Origin: Domibacillus indicus
GTDB lineage: Bacteria; Bacillota; Bacilli; Bacillales; Domibacillaceae
Direction: 5' to 3'
Length of the DNA stretch: 64,000 nucleotides
Assembly (NCBI RefSeq): GCF_000970685.1
Contig: NZ_LAJB01000003.1
Span: forward strand, 1-64,000
Shown here: positions 57,893-64,000 of the stretch, piece after piece
How positions within the stretch are numbered: position 1 is the stretch's first letter
Layout of the letters: each line of letters opens with the position of its first letter
Translations under genes and position numbers: made by a program
The notes under the pieces: generated by a model
The model's input: the letters and a program-made list of their open reading frames with translations, nothing else
Database searches by the model: none
What the model was told of the DNA's origin: nothing

Positions 57893-59140
57893 TTATATGT
57901 GGGCCTGTTCGGTCCAAAGCGTTGTTTTCGCCGGAATGGTTTCACAGATAATTCGTCCGTTTGACATAACGAGCTCGGCCATCGGCTGCCGCCGCAGCAG
58001 ATCGTGGGCACTGTCAGCGGATACCAGCAGCAAATCCGCCGGATGCCCTTCCTGAAGGCCATACTGCTTTACGCCCAGCACACGTGCGGCATTTTCAGTC
58101 ATCATTCGATAAACCGCTTCAAAATCACGGGTGCCGGTCATATGCGCCTGATGCAGCAGCATATGGCCGGCAGACAAAAGCGAGCCGGTGCCGAGCGGAT
58201 AAAATGGGCTTAAAAAATCATCATGGGCGACAGCCACATTCACACCAGCCTCATCAAGTTCCTTTACCCGTGTAATGCCCCGTCCTTTCGGCCACGAATC
58301 AAGCCTGCCCTGCATGGCTGTGCTGATGAGCGGGCAGGTCACAACATTCATGCCGGCGGCCTTAATCAGCCCGGTCAGCTTGCGAGCGTAAGCTTCCGGA
58401 TAATATGCCATCGCATTAAGATGGCTGACGGTGACCCGGCTGCCCAGGCCGCTCTCAGCCGCAAGATACGCAACGCTCTCGGCAAAGCGGGACGCTCCGT
58501 CATCGATTTCGTCACAAAAAATATGAATGTCTTTTTCGTGCTCAGCCGCCAGTCCAAAACAAAGCTCCAGCGATTCGATTCCTTTTTCCCGCGACGGCTC
58601 CAAATGCGGAACCGCACTAATGGCATCCACGCCAAGCTCCAGTGCCCGGCGCAGCTGTGCGCCGCCGTTCTTAGCCAGGCCGTTTTGCGGAAAAGCGACA
58701 AGCTGGAGCTGCAAAAAAGGAGAAACTTCTTTTTTTACATCCAGCAAAGCATGCAGAGCGGTCAATTGAGGGTCGGATACATCGACCATGCCGCGCACAA
58801 ATAAAATACCCTGCTTGACCATTTCTTCAATCACAGTATGAGCTCTTCTGGTGACATCTTCTTCGGTGAGGAAATGAGTCCGGTATGCATTCCACAGCTC
58901 AATGCCTTCAAATAACTCACCTGACTCATTTGGCCGCGGCACGCCGCACGTTAATGCTGTATCAAGATGAATATGCGATTCAACATAAGGGGGAAGGGCC
59001 GCTTTCTCCCTTCCGTCTATGATGCGATGAGCCGGCGCCAACAGCCGGCCCATTTTCACGATTTTTCCATCCTGAATCGCAATATCGGATTTTTTCTCTG
59101 AAAAAGATACTTTTACATTTTTTATCAGTACATCATACAT
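57893..59140 (-). CDS. Cytosine deaminase-like amidohydrolase, altered metal site
   Basis: The 415-residue protein has HIHLDTAL (His56, His58), the glutamate in CDEIDD, a VSHLNA histidine (His240) and AHDD (Asp307/308), the plan of cytosine deaminase. But where cytosine deaminase has the metal ligand His214 (HCDE), this protein has Phe208 (FCDE); a histidine lies two residues earlier (IHIF). The active site is therefore probably altered or shifted. The start at 59140 follows GGGGGTGG and overlaps the upstream oxidase gene by eight bases, so the two are translationally coupled. Confidence 0.85.
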   Translation of the reverse strand: MYDVLIKNVKVSFSEKKSDIAIQDGKIVKMGRLLAPAHRIIDGREKAALPPYVESHIHLDTALTCGVPRPNESGELFEGIELWNAYRTHFLTEEDVTRRAHTVIEEMVKQGILFVRGMVDVSDPQLTALHALLDVKKEVSPFLQLQLVAFPQNGLAKNGGAQLRRALELGVDAISAVPHLEPSREKGIESLELCFGLAAEHEKDIHIFCDEIDDGASRFAESVAYLAAESGLGSRVTVSHLNAMAYYPEAYARKLTGLIKAAGMNVVTCPLISTAMQGRLDSWPKGRGITRVKELDEAGVNVAVAHDDFLSPFYPLGTGSLLSAGHMLLHQAHMTGTRDFEAVYRMMTENAARVLGVKQYGLQEGHPADLLLVSADSAHDLLRRQPMAELVMSNGRIICETIPAKTTLWTEQAHI

Positions 59141-60479
59141 GCCCGGCCACCCCCGGCCGCTTTGTTTTGCCCGGATTAAGCAGGCCGTACGGGTCGTTTT
59201 CCTGCTTTGCCCGGCAAATATGATCAATCCAGTCGTCTTTGCCGCCTTCTTCTAATAAATACGTATGCGGATTGCTGACGCGCACGCCGATCTCCCGGCA
59301 GCGCTCCATAATCGCAAACAGCCGCTCATCCGTTGTATAGCGGATCACCGGCTGCGAGCTCGGCAAAATCTGTCCGCCTGCTTTGATCCATTCCACATGC
59401 ATGAGCACTTCATCACCAAACGCTTCCGTGAGCTTTTTCATTTGCGTCCAGTATTCATCAGGATGAAAGCGTGCCTGTATGTACGTATCAGCCGGATGGT
59501 CCTTTAAGTGCCAGAGTGTCACGTGATTCCAGCTGAAATCGGTGGCACGCAGGCGTTTTCCCTGCAAAAACGCATCAAAGCCGGCGGCCCACTTTCCATT
59601 GTGCACAAGACCCGCCTTTGAAATGACTGCTGCATCCCCGGGCGCCGCCTGGATCAGCACCGTATGCCTGCTGCCGGATAAAACCGGGCGAAGCGGCTGA
59701 AAGAAAGCAGGCAGCGGCGCGGCGCAGACGGAAACAAGCCGCTTTTTGATCCGCCTGTCCTTCGCGATTTGTTCAGAAAAGCGCAGCGCATCATGCCAGT
59801 CATCAAATTCTGCGATCATGTTCTGCCATTTTGTTTTCGGGGCGAGAGCAATCGCGGCATCGAGGATCACACCCGACAGGCCGTAATTATGAATATACCG
59901 GGCGAGCTCCTCCCGGCCGCAGACTGAGAGCCGTCTCGGTTTTTCTTCCATGGTCATTACGGTCAGCTCCAGCACATTGCCTTCATCCCAGAGCGTCCCG
60001 TATTCAATGGAGCCAATCCCGCCCGTGCCGCCGGCAATAAACCCGGCCAGAGTGGACTTCATGTACGTAGATGGATAAAAACGCAGCTCCTGGCCGGTTT
60101 CCGCCAGAAGCCGTTCTACTTTACCAAGCGTAATTCCGGCCCCAAACGTGCCGGCTCCATCTTTCAGCTGTTTCACCTTGTCCAGCTTCGTTGTATCGAG
60201 CACAATGCCGCCGTTTAACGGAATAATCTGCCCGTAATTGCCCGTGCCGCCCCCTTTTGGGACAACCGGCAGCCGGTGCTGGACTGCAAATGACAGGATG
60301 TCCGACAGCTCTTCTTCATTCCGCGGAACAGCAACACAGTCACCCGCATATCCGTCCAGCTGTTTTTTCAGCACGGGCGAATACCAGTAGTAGTCGCGTG
60401 ACATTTTTTTCACATAAGCTTCATCAAGCCGAACCACATCTTCTCCGAATGCCTGCTGCAATTCATCTATGCCGTTCAT
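59133..60479 (-). CDS. FAD-binding oxidase/dehydrogenase, second copy (PCMH-type)
   Basis: The 448-residue protein has the PCMH-type FAD-binding domain with VPKGGGTGNYGQIIPLNGGIVLDT near residue 75 and FIAGGTGGIGS near residue 150. A C-terminal cap-like domain ends ENDPYGLLNPGKTKRP. The plan matches GlcD-like and vanillyl-alcohol-oxidase-like enzymes. It is a paralogue of the protein encoded at 62410: the first 60 residues share DYYWYSPVLKKQLDG/DFYWYSPVLDKELAG. The substrate is not known. AAGGGGGAAG precedes the ATG at 60479. It overlaps the next gene by eight bases. Confidence 0.85.
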   Translation of the reverse strand: MNGIDELQQAFGEDVVRLDEAYVKKMSRDYYWYSPVLKKQLDGYAGDCVAVPRNEEELSDILSFAVQHRLPVVPKGGGTGNYGQIIPLNGGIVLDTTKLDKVKQLKDGAGTFGAGITLGKVERLLAETGQELRFYPSTYMKSTLAGFIAGGTGGIGSIEYGTLWDEGNVLELTVMTMEEKPRRLSVCGREELARYIHNYGLSGVILDAAIALAPKTKWQNMIAEFDDWHDALRFSEQIAKDRRIKKRLVSVCAAPLPAFFQPLRPVLSGSRHTVLIQAAPGDAAVISKAGLVHNGKWAAGFDAFLQGKRLRATDFSWNHVTLWHLKDHPADTYIQARFHPDEYWTQMKKLTEAFGDEVLMHVEWIKAGGQILPSSQPVIRYTTDERLFAIMERCREIGVRVSNPHTYLLEEGGKDDWIDHICRAKQENDPYGLLNPGKTKRPGVAGHV

Positions 60480-60491
60480 TTTCTTCCCCCT

Positions 60492-61313
60492 TTACGCTCT
60501 GGATGAAACAGACCCTGTCCGGAAGGATTCCATTTCAAATGAGCTGATTTCCTGCAGGGTCCGGGCTATTTTCTTTCCTAGCCGTTCGACCGTCTCCGCC
60601 CCCTTTTCTACCGTGGCGTTCGCTGCCTCACCCGAGATGCCGGACGCAGACAAATCGTCAATCAGCCATGCGGCATACGGTCCGCCTTTAATATCCACCG
60701 CCTGATCAGCGTTATAATATTCAACCGGCGCCTGCTCCATTTTCACCCACTTTTCTTCGATGGCTAAAATGAGCGATGTTTCCACATCACCGCCGTGAAT
60801 GCCGTACTGCAGCTCTTCTTTTGAGTAAAGGTCCCCAAGCTCCTCTTTAAAATCCATCGCATTCATTCGAAATACCATTAAGCCGGTTTCAATCCGGATC
60901 TCGCGCGCCATCATGTTTAACAGATCCAGATTTCCGCCGTGTGTATTAAAAAGGATGAGCCGGCGAAATCCGCTTTCTTTTACACTTCGGCCGATATCAA
61001 GCACCACCTGCTGAAGAGTATTCGCTGACAGTGTGATAACGCCCGGCTTGCCGGAATGCTCGTTGCTTTTTCCATACGGGAGAGGCGGCAGCAGCCATAC
61101 ATTGTCTTCCGGCTTCATATAGTCGAATGAATGTGTGAGCAGGCCTTCGGCGATAAGGGTGTCTGTATACACCGGCAAATGCGGGCCGTGCTGCTCCACC
61201 GCGCCGATGGGCAGGATAACCGCTCCTTTTTCTTTCTCCAGCTTTTGAATGTCTGTAGTGGCAAGGCGCGGCAGGAAAAATTCCCGCCACGCCTTTTGAT
61301 GATGCCGATTCAT
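60492..61313 (-). CDS. Creatininase-family amidohydrolase
   Basis: The 273-residue metalloenzyme has the family motifs PIGAVEQHGPHLPVYTDT (Glu and His ligands), PYGKSNEHSGKPGVITL, FNTHGGN and IHGGDVETSLIL near residue 175. The family opens cyclic amides: creatinine to creatine, or formamide bonds in flavin precursors. The true substrate is not deducible. The start is the ATG at 61313, eight bases after AAAGGAG; a GTG two codons upstream overlaps that site. It lies between the binding-protein and the second oxidase gene, with 12-14 base gaps, in the catabolic cluster. Confidence 0.88.
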   Translation of the reverse strand: MNRHHQKAWREFFLPRLATTDIQKLEKEKGAVILPIGAVEQHGPHLPVYTDTLIAEGLLTHSFDYMKPEDNVWLLPPLPYGKSNEHSGKPGVITLSANTLQQVVLDIGRSVKESGFRRLILFNTHGGNLDLLNMMAREIRIETGLMVFRMNAMDFKEELGDLYSKEELQYGIHGGDVETSLILAIEEKWVKMEQAPVEYYNADQAVDIKGGPYAAWLIDDLSASGISGEAANATVEKGAETVERLGKKIARTLQEISSFEMESFRTGSVSSRA

Positions 61314-61327
61314 CTGCACCGCTCCTT

Positions 61328-62374
61328 TTATTCCGCATTTTCTAGAAATTCCGTCGTATAAACCTCAGACGGCTCCATTTTCTTTTCAATCAGCCCGAGG
61401 TCATATACCTGGTCAATCAGCGTCTGCCAGCGTTCTTCCGTCATAGTGCCGACGCCATTTTCTGTTGCATCTCCCCCGTAGACAAGCTCTTCCATTTCAC
61501 CCGTTGCATATTCCATCTGCTCTGCTGTTTTTTCCGGATCGAGCTCTTTAATATAGTCATACACTTTTTCCGGCTCTTCGTGGAATGCTTCCCAGCCTTT
61601 TTTTGTTGCGTTCACAAAAGCCTGAACCATTTCCGGGTTTTCTTCCATAAACTCTTTTGTTGTAAACAGCACATCCCCATATGGAGAGTAGCCGGAATCC
61701 GCAATAAGCAGATGGCTGGTTTCCACGCCTTCCTGCTTTAAATAGTACGGCTCGGATGTGACATACATTTGCGAGGCTGCCTTTTTGTTGGACATGAAGA
61801 TTGTGTTGTCGCCTGTGTAGCTGCGCGCCTGCGATTCTTCAATATCGTATTCTTTCACAAGGTATTTCCAGTAGCCCGCACCCGGCGCTGAATAAATTTC
61901 ATAGCCTTTCCCTAAATCATCAAATGTTTTGATCGGCTGGTCTTTATGGAACATAATGCCCTGCGGCGTTTTCTGGAAGTTGGCAAACACCGCAACAAGC
62001 GGAATGCCTTCATCAATGGCATACAGCACCTGGTCCGCCTGCGCCATGCCGAACTGCGCCTGGCCGGAGGAAACAATCGAAATAGAAGAAACCTGCGGGC
62101 CGCCCGGTTCGGTCGTCATGTCAATGCCTTCGTCTTCATAAAAGCCTTCCATTTGCGCGTAATACTGCCCTGCGTTTTCCACCTGCGGGAACCAGCTTGT
62201 AATCTGCTTCATTTCAAACAGCCCGGTGCTTTCCGCTTCGGCGGTTTCTGCTTTTTCTTCCCCTCCGGATGAACTGTCTGAGGCTGTTCCGCTGCAGGCG
62301 GTCAGTGCCGCCAGTGACAGGACCGCCAGTGCCGAGCGGACGGTTTTCCATTTTAAAAACGCTGCATTCTCCAT
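61328..62374 (-). CDS. NMT1/THI5-type substrate-binding lipoprotein
   Basis: The 348-residue lipoprotein (lipobox ALTAC, then a Ser/Gly/Glu-rich linker) has the NMT1/SsuA-type binding fold: ITSWFPQVENAGQYYAQMEGFYEDEGIDMT at the start of the mature part, then VSSGQAQFGMAQADQVLYAIDEGIPLV. Relatives bind thiamine pyrimidines, riboflavin-type or other small N-heterocycles, or sulfonates. There is no ABC permease or ATPase gene in the cluster, so the partner must be encoded elsewhere. The ATG follows GAGGAGGATG. It is the second gene of the cluster. Confidence 0.85.
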   Translation of the reverse strand: MENAAFLKWKTVRSALAVLSLAALTACSGTASDSSSGGEEKAETAEAESTGLFEMKQITSWFPQVENAGQYYAQMEGFYEDEGIDMTTEPGGPQVSSISIVSSGQAQFGMAQADQVLYAIDEGIPLVAVFANFQKTPQGIMFHKDQPIKTFDDLGKGYEIYSAPGAGYWKYLVKEYDIEESQARSYTGDNTIFMSNKKAASQMYVTSEPYYLKQEGVETSHLLIADSGYSPYGDVLFTTKEFMEENPEMVQAFVNATKKGWEAFHEEPEKVYDYIKELDPEKTAEQMEYATGEMEELVYGGDATENGVGTMTEERWQTLIDQVYDLGLIEKKMEPSEVYTTEFLENAE

Positions 62375-62409
62375 TTGTTCATCCTCCTCTTTCTCTCATA
62401 TGTATTGGG

Positions 62410-63759
62410 TCATTGGACGTTTATGGTGCCGCGGATCGAGGCGGCAGCCGGAATTTTTTCCTGGTTCAGCAAATCAAACGGGTCGTTTTCCTTCTTTTTC
62501 TGCGCGATTGCCTCCATCTGCATGTCCCAGCCGCCCGCACCGAGCAAATACGTATGCGGATCATTTGTATGGGCGCCAATTTCGTTAAAAAAGCGGATTA
62601 CTTCATATAATTGCTCCCTGGATTCGAATTTCACGAGCGGCAGCGCAGCGGGAATAAGCCGCCCTTTGTCACGGAGCCATTCAAAGTGAAGCAGCACTTC
62701 ATTACCGAAGCGGTCTTTAATTTGCCGGACCTGCTCGTGAAGGCCATCAAGAGAAAAAAAGTTTTGCAAATACGTCCACCGCTTATCAGCTTTGAGCGCC
62801 CACAGGGTAGTATGGTTCCAGGTAAAATCGGAAATTCCCATTCCTTTCCGGTACTCGTCAGCAGGTGCTGTATAAATCGCTTCTCCGTGAAAACCCTCTG
62901 CTTTCTTTTCAAGTGCAGCCTGATTGCTTTCCTCTATCTCGATCAGCACAAGGGCACGATTTGGTGTGCCAATCTGCTTTTTAAACGGTTTAAAAAAAGC
63001 GGAAATGGGGGCTTCCATCACAGAAACGAGCCGTTTTTTCCATTTTTCCGATTGGGCCGCAGCCCGGGAAAATTCGAGTGCAGCTGTAAAATCGGTGAAT
63101 GCATAGATTTGCTGCACCCAGCGGGATTTTGGCTTAATCGGGATGGTCACTTCGGTCATAATGCCTGTTGTGCCGTAGCTGTGAATATACGGCTGAAGCT
63201 CATCCCCTGACACCGTCAGCCCTCGGACTTCCGCTTCCATCGTCAAGATTTTGGCGCTGATCACATTGCCGTCCCATAAGTTTCCCCAGGTGACGGACCC
63301 GATGCCGCCTGAGCCGCCCGAGACAAAGCCGCCAGCTGTCGCTTTTACAAAAGTGGAAGGGTAAATGGTCAGCTCCTGCCCCGTTTCATGAATTGCTTTT
63401 TCGATTTCCCTCAAGCGCGCTCCGGCCTGTACGCGGACAAATCCTTCGCCAATTTCCAGAATCTCCGTCAGCCTGCTGACATCCACGACAAGCCCGCCGG
63501 TCATAGGCACTGCCTGTCCATAGTTGCCCGTTCCGCCGCCGCGGACGGTGACTGGAATTTTTTCTTCAACGGCCGCCTGCATGGCCCGCTTTAATTCTTC
63601 TTCGGTTTCCGGTACAATCACATAATCAGCCGTTTTGCCGGCCAGCTCTTTGTCCAGCACGGGCGAGTACCAGTAGAAATCCTTCGACAGCCTCGCAATG
63701 GTGTCTTCGTCTTCAATAAAAGCCTGTTCCGTCACCGAGCGGCGCAGTTTTTCACTCAC
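62410..63759 (-). CDS. FAD-binding oxidase/dehydrogenase, first copy (PCMH-type)
   Basis: The 449-residue protein has an FAD-binding PCMH domain with VRGGGTGNYGQAVPMTGGLVVDVSRL near residue 75 and FVSGGSGGIGSVTWGNLWDGNV near residue 147. Its C-terminal part ends KENDPFDLLNQEKIPAAASIRG. It is paralogous to the protein encoded at 59133. The start is a GTG at 63759, eight bases after AAAAGGGG; another in-frame GTG overlaps that site. It is the first gene of the catabolic cluster and lies downstream of a long perfect inverted repeat, so it should be the regulated gene. Confidence 0.85.
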   Translation of the reverse strand: MSEKLRRSVTEQAFIEDEDTIARLSKDFYWYSPVLDKELAGKTADYVIVPETEEELKRAMQAAVEEKIPVTVRGGGTGNYGQAVPMTGGLVVDVSRLTEILEIGEGFVRVQAGARLREIEKAIHETGQELTIYPSTFVKATAGGFVSGGSGGIGSVTWGNLWDGNVISAKILTMEAEVRGLTVSGDELQPYIHSYGTTGIMTEVTIPIKPKSRWVQQIYAFTDFTAALEFSRAAAQSEKWKKRLVSVMEAPISAFFKPFKKQIGTPNRALVLIEIEESNQAALEKKAEGFHGEAIYTAPADEYRKGMGISDFTWNHTTLWALKADKRWTYLQNFFSLDGLHEQVRQIKDRFGNEVLLHFEWLRDKGRLIPAALPLVKFESREQLYEVIRFFNEIGAHTNDPHTYLLGAGGWDMQMEAIAQKKKENDPFDLLNQEKIPAAASIRGTINVQ

Positions 63760-63819
63760 TTCTTTCACCCCTTTTAAAGTCTAAAAATTCAGATATTCAT
63801 ATATGTGATGCTCTCTCTT

Positions 63820-63852
63820 CTTTATGATGTTAATTCTAGTAACATCATAAAG
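63820..63852. promoter_or_regulatory. Perfect 13-7-13 inverted repeat, operator of the catabolic cluster
   Basis: CTTTATGATGTTA, seven bases, TAACATCATAAAG forms a perfect palindrome about 60 bases before the first oxidase gene. It has the size of a dimeric repressor operator (GntR-, LacI- or PadR-like). No regulator gene lies within the window. The remaining sequence to 64000 is AT-rich and without a recognisable gene. Confidence 0.65.
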
Positions 63853-64000
63853 TGCCTGCTTTACTGGTACAATGGTTAAAATCACTAAACTATCCTGGCA
63901 TTGATTAGATGAAATAACAATAAAAAATGAATATCTAACATAAATCAAGCAATCCCCGGTAAAATACTGTTAGATTTTCTTACAACAAAAAAGAAACCCG

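Noticed and set aside
1-64000. CRISPR arrays, rRNA or tRNA genes, prophage and transposase genes
   Set aside because: No regularly spaced direct repeats, no tRNA-like cloverleaf and no transposase or integrase motifs were seen. The repeats found are dispersed and non-coding.

Overview
The window reads as a chromosomal segment of an endospore-forming Gram-positive bacterium of the Bacillaceae. The evidence is direct: an alpha/beta small acid-soluble spore protein, an RsfA-type prespore regulator, a tetracistronic GerA-family germinant receptor with a sigma-G-like promoter, a sporulation-type histidine kinase, an RsbR-type stressosome protein, a YjfB-type small protein, an SLH surface protein, a CamS lipoprotein, two T-box leaders and strong AAGGAGG-type ribosome binding sites, several in front of TTG starts. 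The genus cannot be fixed from this. I see no rRNA, tRNA, CRISPR array, prophage or transposase.

Layout. 0-16 kb: MsrA, a SASP, the assimilatory sulfite reductase pair cysJ-cysI, YceI, a flotillin, a Bcr/CflA-type exporter, a small eukaryotic-like kinase, an SLH protein, a CPBP protease, an aldo/keto reductase, a histidine phosphatase and an SRPBCC protein. 16-28 kb: a sodium:solute symporter, a GT39 glycosyltransferase, a YcgR/YcgQ-type permease pair, the RsbR-like protein, RsfA, PhzF and isoaspartyl dipeptidase. 28-44 kb: a histidine kinase, a palindrome-rich 870-bp gap, Ohr, a five-gene overlapping operon (YhhX-type oxidoreductase, two hydrolases, BstA-like DinB protein, SMI1/KNR4), the germination operon in gerK-like order A-C-B-D, and a membrane PAS-GGDEF-EAL protein. 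44-47 kb: two divergent T-boxes, one reading Trp in front of a methyltransferase, one reading Leu in front of a yeast-type leuA. 47-56 kb: a ferric-type ABC importer, CamS, and an MHYT-GGDEF-EAL protein with a degenerate GGDEF site. 55.9-63.8 kb: a co-directional six-gene catabolic cluster (two FAD-linked oxidases, an NMT1-type binding protein, a creatininase-family hydrolase and two cytosine-deaminase-like amidohydrolases), with a WrbA-type gene at its end and a perfect 13-7-13 inverted repeat in front.

The most interesting signals are: (1) the catabolic cluster, which matches no pathway I know; (2) the tRNA-Trp T-box controlling a methyltransferase of unknown substrate; (3) a dispersed element of about 150 bp, present four times, whose copies sit beside terminator hairpins that are duplicated at the other end of the element; (4) a second dispersed family of about 108 bp built from TACCGCC half-sites; and (5) large nested palindromes between 30.2 and 30.7 kb. 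Coding density is otherwise ordinary and most genes lie on the minus strand.
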